64,000 bases of DNA from Ascarosepion bandense (lineage: Eukaryota; Mollusca; Cephalopoda; Sepiida; Sepiidae): the NCBI GenBank assembly GCA_037127315.1, contig JBBBDQ010001186.1, positions 2,826,001 to 2,890,000 on the forward strand, given 5' to 3'. Below, piece after piece: positions 54,136 through 64,000 of the stretch. The notes under the pieces were generated by a model. The model was not told the origin of the DNA. It was given only the letters and a program-made list of their open reading frames with translations, and made no database searches. The translations under genes and the position numbers were made by a program. Position 1 is the first letter of the stretch. The number at the start of each line of letters is the position of its first letter.

Positions 54136-54183
<48 letters not shown>
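54136..54183. repeat. TA microsatellite
   Basis: TA run before a PLE end. Confidence 0.95.
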
Positions 54184-54185
<2 letters not shown>

Positions 54186-54358
54186 CCAAGTATGGGTGGA
54201 ATAATATTCCCCATAATATTCTCCCTGATGAAAGAGGTTTTGCTTGTTCTTAACCTTTTAAAGCCATTCATTTCGAAATAACAACATCACTTGAAAAGAC
54301 ACAAAAAGTGTCGAAACAAAATAGCTACTTTTGTAGTGATATTATAACATATCAATGT

Positions 54359-54369
<11 letters not shown>
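54184..54369 (+). mobile_element. PLE terminal region with hairpin motif
   Basis: ACTTGAAAAGACACAAAAAG TGTCGAAAC (54289-54317) is followed by AAAATAGCTACTTTTGTAGT. The same series occurs inverted at 62300-62350. Confidence 0.5.
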
Positions 54370-54424
<55 letters not shown>

Positions 54425-54439
54425 GTACTAATATATATA
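54370..54439. repeat. TA microsatellite
   Basis: TA runs interrupted by GAAAGTACTA. Confidence 0.95.
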
Positions 54440-54578
54440 TATACCGAACGCCCATAGCCCAGAGGTTGAATCGCGACTGACGCAAATTCGGTCGGTTTTC
54501 AATCCTGGGTTAAAAAGCAACCGGAGTCTAACCGTACTGATGAGCTGTGATACAGCGAAACAGATCTGTCTGCGGATG

Positions 54579-54582
<4 letters not shown>
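54440..54582 (+). mobile_element. SINE-2 copy f
   Basis: CCATAGCCCAGAGGTTGAAT, TCGGTCGGTTTTCAATCCTG, TGATGAGCTGTGATACAGCG and CTGTCTGCGGATGACAATAT, then a TA tail to 54620. No 5' leader. Confidence 0.9.

Positions 54583-54620
<38 letters not shown>
54583..54620. repeat. TA tail of SINE-2 copy f
   Basis: TA run continuous with the SINE-2 3' end. Confidence 0.95.
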
Positions 54621-54624
<4 letters not shown>

Positions 54625-54679
54625 GTAATTGCTTAGTTTTTGGTCATAATAAAATTAGACCAGTACACATTCATATAAA

Positions 54680-55003
54680 GAAGTGTTCAATACAATTATC
54701 TTGTAGAACTTTTGAATATTCTTCGTTTGTAAACGAGTTATTACGCGACCAAATGAATTATTAAATGACAGAACAGAAATTATGACTAAGTGTAGCCATA
54801 CCAAAAATACTTATTAGGTTCATACAATCATGGAGGAAAACGTTATAATTTCTTGTAATTTTAAAAATTGCGCGTTCAAAAATTCCCCGTTACGTGAGCG
54901 TTTTTTTAAAAAAAACCCGCTAAAATCAGTTATTGCAAATCGCTTGAAGACACCAGCCATGGTAGAAACCTAGGTCGCGAAATAACTCGTTTACAAGTGA
55001 AGA
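54680..55003 (+). pseudogene. PLE-1 3' end, flanked by an inverted repeat
   Basis: 54750-54830 reads NELLNDRTEIMTKCSHTKNT, the end of the PLE-1 cysteine/histidine motif. Untranslated sequence like 1850-1995 follows. 54718-54752 (GAATATTCTTCGTTTGTAAA onward) and 54965-55003 are inverted copies of each other. Confidence 0.55.
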
Positions 55004-55154
55004 ATATATATATATATATAAAAATGAAGAATATATATATATATGTCTCATCAAGTGGCCACACCACCTGATGACACATTGTAATTTCAATGTCGAAACA
55101 AAATGTACAATTTGTAGTGGATATAAAAACATTGTACATGTTCTAAAATATAAT

Positions 55155-55159
<5 letters not shown>
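55004..55159 (+). mobile_element. PLE terminal region with hairpin motif
   Basis: CCTGATGACACATTGTAATT TCAATGTCGAAAC (55067-55099) is followed by AAAATGTACAATTTGTAGTG. This is the version closest to a hammerhead core in the window. Confidence 0.55.

Positions 55160-55207
<48 letters not shown>
55160..55207. repeat. TA microsatellite
   Basis: TA run. Confidence 0.95.
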
Positions 55208-55210
<3 letters not shown>

Positions 55211-56237
55211 CAGTGAATTAAGAATAATCTACCCTGCAGATTTAATGAAGGGGTCACTTTCAAATCCTCTTAAGGCTGTCCAGATTAACAGTAGAATGCC
55301 AGAAGGCACAACACCCAAAACGTTGTGATAATCACAACAAAGATGAAGAAATTAGTCCAAATGTAAATAATGAAAATGAATTCTGGCCATAATGTAAAAT
55401 TCAAGAATGCTGTTATAATTAAATGGGAAAGTCATTTTTTTTTTTCATCTGTAAATGTATCGAAAACGAACTAATTTCTGAGTTTTCCACGGTAAATTGA
55501 CATCGCGGTTCATACACCATGTCACCTTTCATCACAAAACAACGAATGTTGGAATATGGGAGATTTTAAAACTACAGCGATTAATTTTTTTTTTTTAAAT
55601 ATGTGGTAAGAAGTTGACTGAAAACGGCTGGTTGTAGTCGAAGCTCAATGCGGCGCAGAAATTTAAAATCAAATTTGAAATTAAGCAACCCTGTTGCTTC
55701 ATTGTTTCTATCAAAGTATTGCAGACGTTTGTTATTGTTGTTGAGTGGCTGACACCCCTGCATCACTCTCAATGATGAAATGGTCCATGCTCTGAAATGG
55801 TTTATTTAAGTAAAGAATAGTAGTATTCGAGGCGTAATATTCGAGTGTCATTCGAGTAATATTTGGACTAATTACTTTCGGTGACTATTGCGATTTAAAC
55901 CTCTCCTCTCTGTGTTGTAAGTTCTCTATTGTCTGTTATTGTAACTATTGTACTGTTCTGTTTATATCCGTTTGGCACCGGATATTGTGCTGAATAATAC
56001 CGCAGCACACTTCCTCTGTGTACCATATCCACCTCGGAGATACAACAGTTATATTCCGTACTCTGCCCACTGGATACATATGATACTATCAGTAAAATCA
56101 TTATATAATCTGAAGAAATCTTTTCCAAGGTTGAAACGTGTTACATAATATTTTTTTCCTTTTTGGCATTTGTTACCAACCATTAGTCTGAAATATAGAG
56201 CTTATATATCATATTCTCCCATATAATATCAATTAAA

Positions 56238-56239
<2 letters not shown>
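55208..56239. other. Unassigned region
   Basis: Frames of 60-77 codons on both strands lack recognisable domains. No repeat family was identified. Confidence 0.45.

Positions 56240-56278
<39 letters not shown>
56240..56278. repeat. TA microsatellite
   Basis: TA run. Confidence 0.95.
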
Positions 56279-56282
<4 letters not shown>

Positions 56283-56849
56283 TCAACAGTAATTAGCATA
56301 ATTTCTTCATGATTAATTGTAAATTGCAAACACATGGTGGTTAGTGAGAAAAATTTTCTGGCGGAACAATTTTTTTATAAATATATGCAAGGCAAGCATT
56401 GCCAATAAAAAAAAAGACATTAAAAATAAAAATATGAGAAAAGAAAAAAAAACATTTCGAGAATAAGTAAATATGTAAATAAATAAAATGAAAACAATTT
56501 TCGTCATTTAATTTCTTTTCTAATCTCAATTTTCTCGACGCACAGAGCACATTTATATACATAAATCACGCAACGGCAGATACATATGCTGAATACATGA
56601 TATCCTATCCGCACACCTATACATAAACACACAATTGTATACAATAGACACACAAACAGAATCCTGCTCTAGAATCTCAACAAGGACAGAAAACTTGTAG
56701 CCTTGTACCAATCTAAGACCAGCTTCGAAAATAACGAGGCGATTCACACTGGGGTAATGACATGACAGTGCATTGATTAAGAAGAGGTTCTCGTGTCGGA
56801 AACACTTGTGTATAAGTCGATACAAATATAAGTCGTTTTGGTCATTTTC
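56279..56849. other. Unassigned region
   Basis: No feature recognised. Confidence 0.4.
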
Positions 56850-56911
56850 GCATTCTCTCTCAGCGGAGAGAACAAAACCTTGAAGGCGAAGAGAATCTTG
56901 GAGAAAGATAG

Positions 56912-56956
<45 letters not shown>

Positions 56957-56984
56957 TATATATATATATATATAACTGTAAATT
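56850..56984 (+). repeat. R5 fragment with CA/TA microsatellite
   Basis: CAGCGGAGAGAACAAAACCT and GGCGAAGAGAATCTTGGAGA as in 59520-60000, running into CA (56915-56951) and TA. Confidence 0.7.
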
Positions 56985-57160
56985 TATCTTTGAACACGTT
57001 TCGAAAAACCCACTGAGTATAAACGCGAAGGGTAAAAATGGCAACAAAAAAAGAAACGAACTAAGCACTTGAACATTAGTCAAAGTACTAGTCGAAAGAA
57101 AAAAACCCGAAACGAGGAACCTAACACATAAAGCGCTCAATACAATAGCAGAGCAAATAA
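56985..57160 (-). repeat. R6 dispersed repeat
   Basis: Reverse-complemented: TTTGCTCTGCTATTGTATTG, AGCGCTTTATGTGTTAGGTT and a T-rich middle to CTCAGTGGGTTTTTCGAAAC. This copy lacks the palindrome. Confidence 0.7.
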
Positions 57161-57278
57161 ATAAATATATATATATATATAGATAGATAGATAGATAGAT
57201 AGAGAGAGCGAGAGTGAAAGATGAACGATTGGATGTTCATTCCTTAAAAAGATAGGTTGGAGGCGAAGAGAATCTTGG

Positions 57279-57360
<82 letters not shown>

Positions 57361-57440
57361 AAGATTGGATGTTCATTCCTTAAAAGGAGAAACGAGCAAA
57401 CTTCAAATCCCCTATGAGGATCGGGGCAACTAATAAACAC
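57161..57440 (+). repeat. R5 copies with GATA and GA tracts
   Basis: Two partial R5 units: GATGAACGATTGGATGTTCA with GGAGGCGAAGAGAATCTTGG (57220-57276) and AGATTGGATGTTCATTCCTT (57361 on). They are separated by GATA and GA runs. Confidence 0.8.
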
Positions 57441-58843
57441 ATGATGTCCAGGTGGCACGGTTTAGTAAATTCTCACGGGTGAAGAATATTCTAATGACTT
57501 TTATGATGTTTTAACATTTTGATATTTAAAATGTTTTTAAGTATCATTTACAGTTCATCTTTTAGTTCAAAACTCCATTGTACAATATTTTTTTACATTT
57601 AATTTGTTCCATAAATTTTCAAGCTATTTGTGGAATTTTTCTATTTCTTTTTAACAGAGAGCAACGGTGTCATCTTCCGAATGTGACAGAATTTTATTCA
57701 AACGAAACCTGTGCCTTAAAAACATGGAAAGCATTTAACACCTTAAAAATAGGTCGTTTTTAGCGAAGTTATTAAAACTTTCTATAGAGTGAACGTCATC
57801 CGTTTATATTGCACCATAGGAAAACAAAAGCTTGTGTGAAAAAATAACTTTAACGTGTAAAATTCACAGAATAATAAAAACTGCGAACCTGTACGACATT
57901 ACCACCACCTGTAAATTTGTTGGTTATTATTTTTTTTTACTTTTTCTGTGTATTCTTATCGATTGGTACATAAAGTTTCCGATTTTCAAAAAGAATTTGA
58001 AAATAATTCAATATTTAAAAACTTTTAGGGGTGCCTAGTTTCTCATACAACGTTATAGTAAATCGATCCTCCATTTTGTAAACACTCGCTTCGAGTTGTT
58101 GCCCTTTTACTTTATTTTCTAAAACTTGTAGGAAATTAATGAAAAAAATCTTTCCGGAAATGTTTTTATTCAAATTTTTTTTAGAATAGGAATCATTTTA
58201 AAGATTCTGTCAATTTTTTTTTTACGTTTTACAGGTCGTATTTTTAATTCCAATTTTTTTTACAAACTCTTTCCAAAACTCCAAAGATTTTTTTAATGTT
58301 TTAAATAACTTATTTTTCATTGATATGAAGTAGGGATAATTAAAAAAAAAAGATAATGAACAAATTTGCAGGTGGTAGTAATGTCGTACAGTTTCGCCAT
58401 AAGAATAATTAAAAAAATGAGTTATTAAATTCTCTAATAAAATGTGAAACTTTTTTTGTTGTCATTTTTGCATTCTGATCGCAGTCACTTAGGTCGCTAT
58501 TATCAGAACTAATTAAGAAGGGAACCAGCCAGTCACACGCCGACAGAAATGAGAACATAAATAAAGACCTGTCTGTATTTCTGTGATGGGATTTTGTAAC
58601 TATTTACACTATTTAAATCCATCGAACTGTTTGAATATTTAATATCACATTCATGACAATCACTGAAAAATACGAAAGCTTAACGAATCAAAAGATATGC
58701 CAGCGAATCATAGACATGAATAAACTATGGAAACAAATAATACGGGATGCAGGAGAAAAACAGCAACAAATTAGCTGAAGAAAAAAAATTATGACCTCTG
58801 ATAAAAATATTTATTGAGACATTAAATTTATAAATCCCTCAAA
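57441..58843. other. Unassigned AT-rich region with an inverted repeat
   Basis: 57889-57921 and 58359-58391 are 33-base inverted copies with about three mismatches (CTGTACGACATTACCACCAC...). The interior of about 440 bp is T-rich and non-coding. Frames such as 57578-57763 show no domain. Confidence 0.6.
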
Positions 58844-59144
58844 TCCACTCAGTGGCATTAATGATACACGCTTGGGAAATCATGTCTCGAAAGAGACATG
58901 ACTGACCGGGCAGAAGATTTTTTCCGCAGTAGGTTGCCATTACTTTCTACGGTAAACTGGTTGCTAAACAAGGCTGTAGAACCTATGTATTATGTTATTT
59001 AATCCATAGGTGGATGACAGAGAGGGATTAATACTTTTCCTAAGAGTATTTGCACGTAAGTGAACACAACTTATTTAAATGGAATTAGAACTTGTCTCGC
59101 CGATGTTTCGTTCCGAGCCGGCATTTACTGCACCGGAACGCACC
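58844..59144 (-). mobile_element. SINE-1 copy J
   Basis: Minus orientation, diverged head (GGAACTAGAA-type B-box decay). The tail palindrome is intact. Its head end directly abuts the tail of copy K. Confidence 0.85.
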
Positions 59145-59453
59145 TCAGTCATTCCGTTAAGTGCCACACGTGATACACGCTTGGGTGATCATATCTCGAA
59201 AGAGACATGACAAACTGGGCAGAAGATTATCCCACAGTAAGTTGTCACAACTTTCTCCGGTAGACTGGTTGCCAGCCAAGGCTATAGAACCCAAACAGTC
59301 CAGTTATTTAACCCATGATTGGAAGGAAGAGACGGATTAATACCTTTCCCAAGGATATTTGTGCGTAAGAGAATGCAAGAAATTCAACTGGAATTCGAAC
59401 TCGGCTCTCCGCTTTCTCGTTCCGAGTCGATATTCAATGCACCACAACGCACA
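59145..59453 (-). mobile_element. SINE-1 copy K
   Basis: Complete minus copy: tail CAGTCATTCCGTTAAGTGCC, body, and head GTGGTGCATTGAATATCGAC in reverse. It lies head-to-tail with copy J, with no spacer. Confidence 0.9.
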
Positions 59454-59574
59454 TAAAGTGGATAGAATCGTTGCTTCATTAATACAAAAAGTGACTTGCT
59501 TGAGAGTTTAATTCTTGGCCTCAGCAGAAAGAACAAAACCTTGGAGGCGAAGAGAAACTTATATATATATATAT

Positions 59575-59634
<60 letters not shown>

Positions 59635-59803
59635 AGGGGAGAATGATGAACGATTAGATGTTTATTCATTAAAAGGGTAAATAAACCCTTGCATACGTGA
59701 CATGACCCAGAGTGTTGTGGGTTCAATCCCTGGCCTCAGCGGAGAGAACTAAAACTGGGAGGCGAAGAGAATCTTGGAGATAGATAGATAGATAGATAGA
59801 TAA

Positions 59804-59854
<51 letters not shown>

Positions 59855-60099
59855 GAGACAGAGAGAGAGGTGGGGAAGTAAGATGAACGATTAGATGTTC
59901 ATTCCTTAAAAAGATAAATAGCTCCTTCCATACATGACATGGCCCAAAGTGTTGTGAGTTCAACCCCTTGCATCAGCCTAGAAAACCAAAACTTGGTGAG
60001 TTATCCAGGCGAATTAACTAAAAAACTGAGATATTCGAAGCCATGGTACGTAGAATTAGAACAATGTCTACCCTCAAGGACTAAAGAAACGATTCATTT

Positions 60100-60142
<43 letters not shown>

Positions 60143-60187
60143 GCGAGAGATATAGAGAGAACGAGAGAGAGAGAGAGAGAGGAGTAA
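59454..60187 (+). repeat. R5 repeat copies with GA, GATA and GACA tracts
   Basis: At least three R5 units (59510-59640, 59641-59880, 59881-60100) share GATGAACGATTAGATGTTCA, ATACATGACATGGCCCA, GTTGTGGGTTCAATCCCTGG and GGAGGCGAAGAGAATCTTGG. GGGTTCAATCCC resembles a B box, with a TGGCCCA-AGTG block just before it. If tRNA-derived, the box spacing is too short to be normal. Confidence 0.75.
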
Positions 60188-60814
60188 GAACCATTTTTCT
60201 AACCTCAAAATAAACCCAAACTCCTGCAATTGTACCTGTTGCCATGACTTAATCCTTTCCGTTGCTTATGAAAATAAATCTAAAAACAATAAAGGTGAGT
60301 ACCTTAATCATAGCAACAAATCCATAAAACCTTTCTCTCTTTTTTTCTTATTGACGTCAGTTTGTTCAGGTGTCGGCCACTTGTTCTTATTCAGTTGACT
60401 GAGGTCACAATGAATTCACAAACACTTCAGATTAACACGCACTCACCAGAAATGACTTTAGTCACCAAGGTGACAATTCTTCTATCGAGCTGTCGTCTTT
60501 TCTAACAACGCTCGATAAATTCATCAAATTAAAACGAAGAAGGCGTGACACTTCATGCGAACTCCTCTAGCGTAACCTGTTGGTTAGCCAGCGCCAACAC
60601 ATCTCACAGATCAGTTCATTCGTGTAGCTAGTTTTGGGTTGCTCAAATCTGTAGAAAAGTACAACTATGTGTGTCAGTCTTAGTTAAGCCAGACAAAGAG
60701 TGTACATGGCGAGGTGATTGTCTCGCTGACCATATCACCTTCTCAATACCCAGTGGGTGTTGCAAGTTTGCATAGACTAGCCGAAGGCTAGACTATCTTA
60801 CATTTAGTAAATGA
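60188..60814. other. Unassigned region
   Basis: Mixed-composition sequence without recognisable gene or repeat. It could be single-copy. Confidence 0.4.
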
Positions 60815-60815
60815 C

Positions 60816-60871
<56 letters not shown>
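60815..60871. repeat. CT and CA microsatellite
   Basis: CT run, then CA run. Confidence 0.95.
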
Positions 60872-60908
60872 TATTTGAACATTATTTTTTATCGATACTT
60901 GTATTTAA

Positions 60909-61083
60909 GTAGATATTTTGTTTATAATAAACAGTATCAAATATGTATTTCTACCGGCCTGATTATTTACGATTAGTTTTTATTACGAAAATGTGTCATT
61001 CGGTACATTTTCGTAATAAAAACTAATCGTAAATAATCAGGCCGGTAGAAATACATATTTGATACTGTTTGATTATAAACAAA

Positions 61084-61091
<8 letters not shown>
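60909..61091. repeat. Near-perfect palindrome, arms 86-87 bp
   Basis: 60909-60994 and 61005-61091 are reverse complements apart from a one-base difference in length (TAATAAAC versus GTTTGATTA), around the 10-base centre GTCATTCGGT. CA tracts lie outside both arms. Confidence 0.95.
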
Positions 61092-61159
<68 letters not shown>

Positions 61160-61160
61160 G
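61092..61160. repeat. CA and TA microsatellite
   Basis: CA run, then TA run. Confidence 0.95.
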
Positions 61161-61346
61161 TGTGTGCGTGTAATTTGATAGTTGTGTATTTAGGAGAAAA
61201 TACGTGTTATACAAGTTTACATTTATGCTGTATATACCAAGTTGGTCCTCAATTTAAAAATTCCTTCTGGTTGTCTATCAATTTATTATTGGAGAGGTTT
61301 ATATATTTTTTACTGTCGGTGGAAACAAATAGGTTTAGATTGTCAT
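61161..61346. other. Unassigned region
   Basis: No feature recognised. Confidence 0.4.
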
Positions 61347-61652
61347 CAGTCAGTTAAGTGCCATACGTGATACACGCTTTGGGCGATCATGTCTCGAAAG
61401 AGACATGACTGACTGGGCAGAAGGTTATCTCGAAATTGGTTACCATTGCTTTTTGCGGTAGATTGGTTGCCAGACAAGACCAGAGAACCCAGTCTGTCCT
61501 ATTATTTAACGCATAAATGGAGGGAAGAGACGGATTAATACTTTTCCCAAGGATATTTGTGCGCAAGTGAATGCATGGAATTCAACTGAAATTCGAACTC
61601 AGCTCCCCGATTTGTCGTTCCGATTCGATATTCACTGCACCACAATGCACAT
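61347..61652 (-). mobile_element. SINE-1 copy L
   Basis: Complete minus copy: tail CAGTCAGTTAAGTGCCATAC at left, B-box region near 61598, A-box region ATATTCACTGCACCACAA at the right end. Confidence 0.9.
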
Positions 61653-62018
61653 CCAAATATCCAACCTAAATCTAAACTTGTATAAAGGAAGGATTGCTGC
61701 AGACAAATAGACAATTTTTAATTTACTCCCAGTAAGTACTGGCGTTGCACTGGATGGGAAGAGTAAGAATTCCCAGGGACGATTTAAGCGTTAGTCTTTG
61801 TAAGGGAAAATGTGCCACGATGCAGAAGGGGGATATAGTTGGCAGTGCCTATTTGTAGCGTTGATAGGTGCAACTTCTGCCAACGGGGTAGGATAAAATG
61901 GGTCTGGGTTGGCTGCGTGAAATGTATGTCCGCTTGAATAAATTTGCAAAGGGCGTATAAGTTTTGAAACAAATCGGATAAAAAATGTGGAAGTGTATGT
62001 TAACAGAAATCAGTGAAG

Positions 62019-62067
<49 letters not shown>

Positions 62068-62075
62068 TATACACA
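61653..62075 (+). repeat. R3-related repeat with CA tail
   Basis: CTGGCGTTGCACTGGATGGG near 61739, then AAACAAATCGGATAAAAAAT and a CA run (62018-62064). The layout follows the first R3 piece at 10077-10240. Confidence 0.5.
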
Positions 62076-62360
62076 GACACACATTTTCAGTCATATAAAT
62101 AAGAAAAGTAGAGATTTGAAAAAACATCTCAAACGAATACTATAAATATCTTATTATTATTAATTATATTAATTATAAAAAATTAAATATTAAAACTGTT
62201 CTAGTCAGATGGCTCAATGTAATTAAATTTATTTATTTATTTATAGAGCCAATATATATATATATATATATTCAGAAATTATAACATGAATATGTTATTA
62301 TATCACTACAAAAGTAGCTATTTTGTTTCGACACTTATATCTTGTCAAGTAATGAGGTTT
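62076..62360 (-). mobile_element. TA tract and PLE terminal region
   Basis: TA at 62250-62271. 62300-62350 reverse-complemented reads ACTTGACAAGATATAAGTGT CGAAAC, then AAAATAGCTACTTTTGTAGT, matching 54289-54340. Confidence 0.5.
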
Positions 62361-63470
62361 ATTTCAATTGAAGGGTTTTAAATGATTTATTTCAAGTTGA
62401 AGGGTTTTTTAAAGGTTTTTAAAGCAAGCAAAACACCTTTAATCAGGGAGGCATTGTTGTGGACCACTCAAAATAAAGCAACTTCTAAATTGGAGAATAT
62501 GTGAGCAAACTTAAAAATAATTTTGGGCGGCATTAGTATTAATATTTGATTAAATTGTGATCAGCATTATTAATTGACTATTAGATTTACTTTACTAGTA
62601 TTTCTAAATTAAAAAAAAAATTATATGTTTAACAATTTATTAGATTTAGAAAGTTATTCATATATTAAACGATGAAGGGAAAGAACGCACACATAAATAA
62701 ACCCACAAACATCCACAAATGGAAAAATAGACGTGTATATACGCATACACTGTCAAACAGACGAATATAAAGATTAATATACGCATGCATATATATATAT
62801 GCACAAATTTTAAAATTTTGTTTTTATCGACTTGTCAATTTCTCTGTTAAATTTTAGATCTCAAACTGAACTGCCACAATATTGAATACAGTCAGAGCGG
62901 ATTCGTAACATGACTAACCTTGAATGAATGAGGTCATGGTAGACACAATCATATTTCAGTGCATGAACATATAAACATAATTAGATATATACTTACGCAA
63001 ATACACAAGATTGTAAAAAATACATAACCACATAGATGAAAAGACACAGAACCTTTGGCATCAAACTCGGTAGATACACTATACACCAATCAAATGCGTA
63101 TACATATACAAAACGTCACATATATGCATATATATGCTAAGCCCCATATTGTTCACATGCAGTTATGCCTATGTGAGCCCTATTGGTCGAACGCGCGCGT
63201 CTGTGTTTCTGCGCACATCAGTGGGTGTACAAGTGTTAATCTATGTCTGCGTTTGTATAAAAGGCGTCACGATGACAAATTCGCCTCCCAATTTTCATCC
63301 CACTTCAACAAAAATGCATCAATATACGCATCACTACATATATCCAATATTAAAAAAAAAAATTAATCAGTTTGTCTGACGATCGCATAAGTTTGAAACC
63401 CAGGACCACAAACTTACACACATCTAACTAAATATCTATCTATGTAGCCATATATGCCTACACATACATA
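62361..63470. other. Unassigned region
   Basis: AT-rich. A direct repeat of TTTCAA-TTGAAGGGTTTT is seen at 62360-62420. Two overlapping frames at 63055-63379 have no domain. Confidence 0.4.
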
Positions 63471-63471
63471 C

Positions 63472-63517
<46 letters not shown>

Positions 63518-63784
63518 GCATATACACACATATACACAAACATACATATATATATATATATATATATAGATATAGACATGCATACATGGACATCTGAACA
63601 TACATACATAAAATAATGAATATATACACATATGCACACATATACACACGCACATATATATGTCCATACAAGAGCATACATACATACATGTAAGACATAC
63701 ACACACATACAAGTAAATGCATACATATACATCAACAAGAAAAGGAAATATCCATATGTCTACTAGTATAAAAGAATAGATGTA

Positions 63785-63837
<53 letters not shown>

Positions 63838-63840
63838 AAT
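63471..63840. repeat. TA, CATA and CACA microsatellites
   Basis: TA at 63474-63510, 63547-63568 and 63789-63831, with ACATACAT-type sequence between. Several overlapping open frames (Tyr-Ile, Cys-Val repeats) are repeat translations. Confidence 0.9.
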
Positions 63841-64000
63841 ACTTAGACATTAAATTGCCTATATTTGATGGGTACCTTCATCCAACTCGGACGAATTTTC
63901 TCCAGGTACACAATCCGGCACATATCAACACAATAACACTCGACAAGCACCCAACCCAACACCGACCGCCAACCTATACATCCATGAGGCATCTAATCCG
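63841..64000. other. Unassigned end of window
   Basis: ACCCAACACCGACCGCCAACC is the only GC-richer part. Nothing was assigned. Confidence 0.35.

Noticed and set aside
54225..54250. A further CCTGATGA sequence as an extra hammerhead core
   Set aside because: No adjacent stem followed by GAAA was found within a reasonable distance.
28009..57140. Similar open frames at 28009-28428, 29499-29759 and 56553-57140 as a conserved small protein family
   Set aside because: They coincide with R6 DNA copies, start and stop at different places, and their similarity is that of the underlying repeat. No domain or signal was seen.
63436..63850. Overlapping frames rich in Tyr, Ile, Cys and Val at the right end
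   Set aside because: Translations of TA, CA and CATA repeats.

Overview
The window looks like intergenic DNA from a mollusc, most likely an octopus or close cephalopod. The grounds are very long TA, CA and GATA/TATC microsatellites, dense tRNA-derived SINEs of a kind I associate with octopus genomes, and many decayed non-LTR and Penelope-like retroelements (PLEs). The species call is inference. I found no convincing host protein-coding exon, no functional tRNA or rRNA gene, no CRISPR array and no bacterial-type operon. Nearly everything recognisable is a mobile element, its remains, or a tandem repeat.

Family names used here are local labels. SINE-1: tRNA-derived, A box near TGGTGCAGTGG, B box near GTTCGAATTCC, with a tail carrying a 20-base palindrome; about 12 copies. 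SINE-2: a second tRNA-like family ending in a TA microsatellite. SINE-3: a single tRNA-Leu/Ser-like copy. LINE-A to LINE-E: five groups of non-LTR reverse transcriptase (RT) remnants. PLE-1 and PLE-2: Penelope-like elements with GIY-YIG endonuclease remnants. R3 to R8: dispersed repeats without a class.

1-8.9 kb: a LINE-B RT split by a SINE-1, a PLE-1 endonuclease remnant, a TATC block, three more SINE-1 copies, two related minisatellites (55-bp units in a 165-bp higher-order repeat, then 36-bp units) and a pogo-like MITE. 8.9-19 kb: a PLE-1 interrupted by a LINE-A, the nearly complete LINE-C (EN-RT-zinc finger, 11797-14845), R3 copies, a head-to-tail PLE-2 junction and an inverted SINE-1 pair. 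19-33 kb: GATA arrays, a 260-bp-arm inverted repeat, PLE-2 remnants, three palindromes with a shared core, a mariner remnant, SINE-2 copies and a 57-bp minisatellite beside its single-unit relative. 33-42 kb: two large PLE-2 pseudogenes in opposite orientation, a Tc1 remnant and a rearranged LINE-A. 42-52 kb: AT-rich DNA, LINE fragments, a SINE-3, a SINE-1 nested in a SINE-1 and a 34-bp tandem array. 52-64 kb: a possible terminal-inverted-repeat element, PLE ends, tandem SINE-1 copies, an 86-bp-arm near-perfect palindrome and microsatellites.

No genes work together here in a pathway sense. The biology is that of layered retroelement insertion, in which element tails appear to seed TA/CA microsatellites and PLE ends carry recurring hairpins with a hammerhead-ribozyme-like core. 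Those hairpins, a SINE tail palindrome whose loop occurs in both orientations, and an R3 element carrying an inverted copy of its own flank are the most unusual observations.
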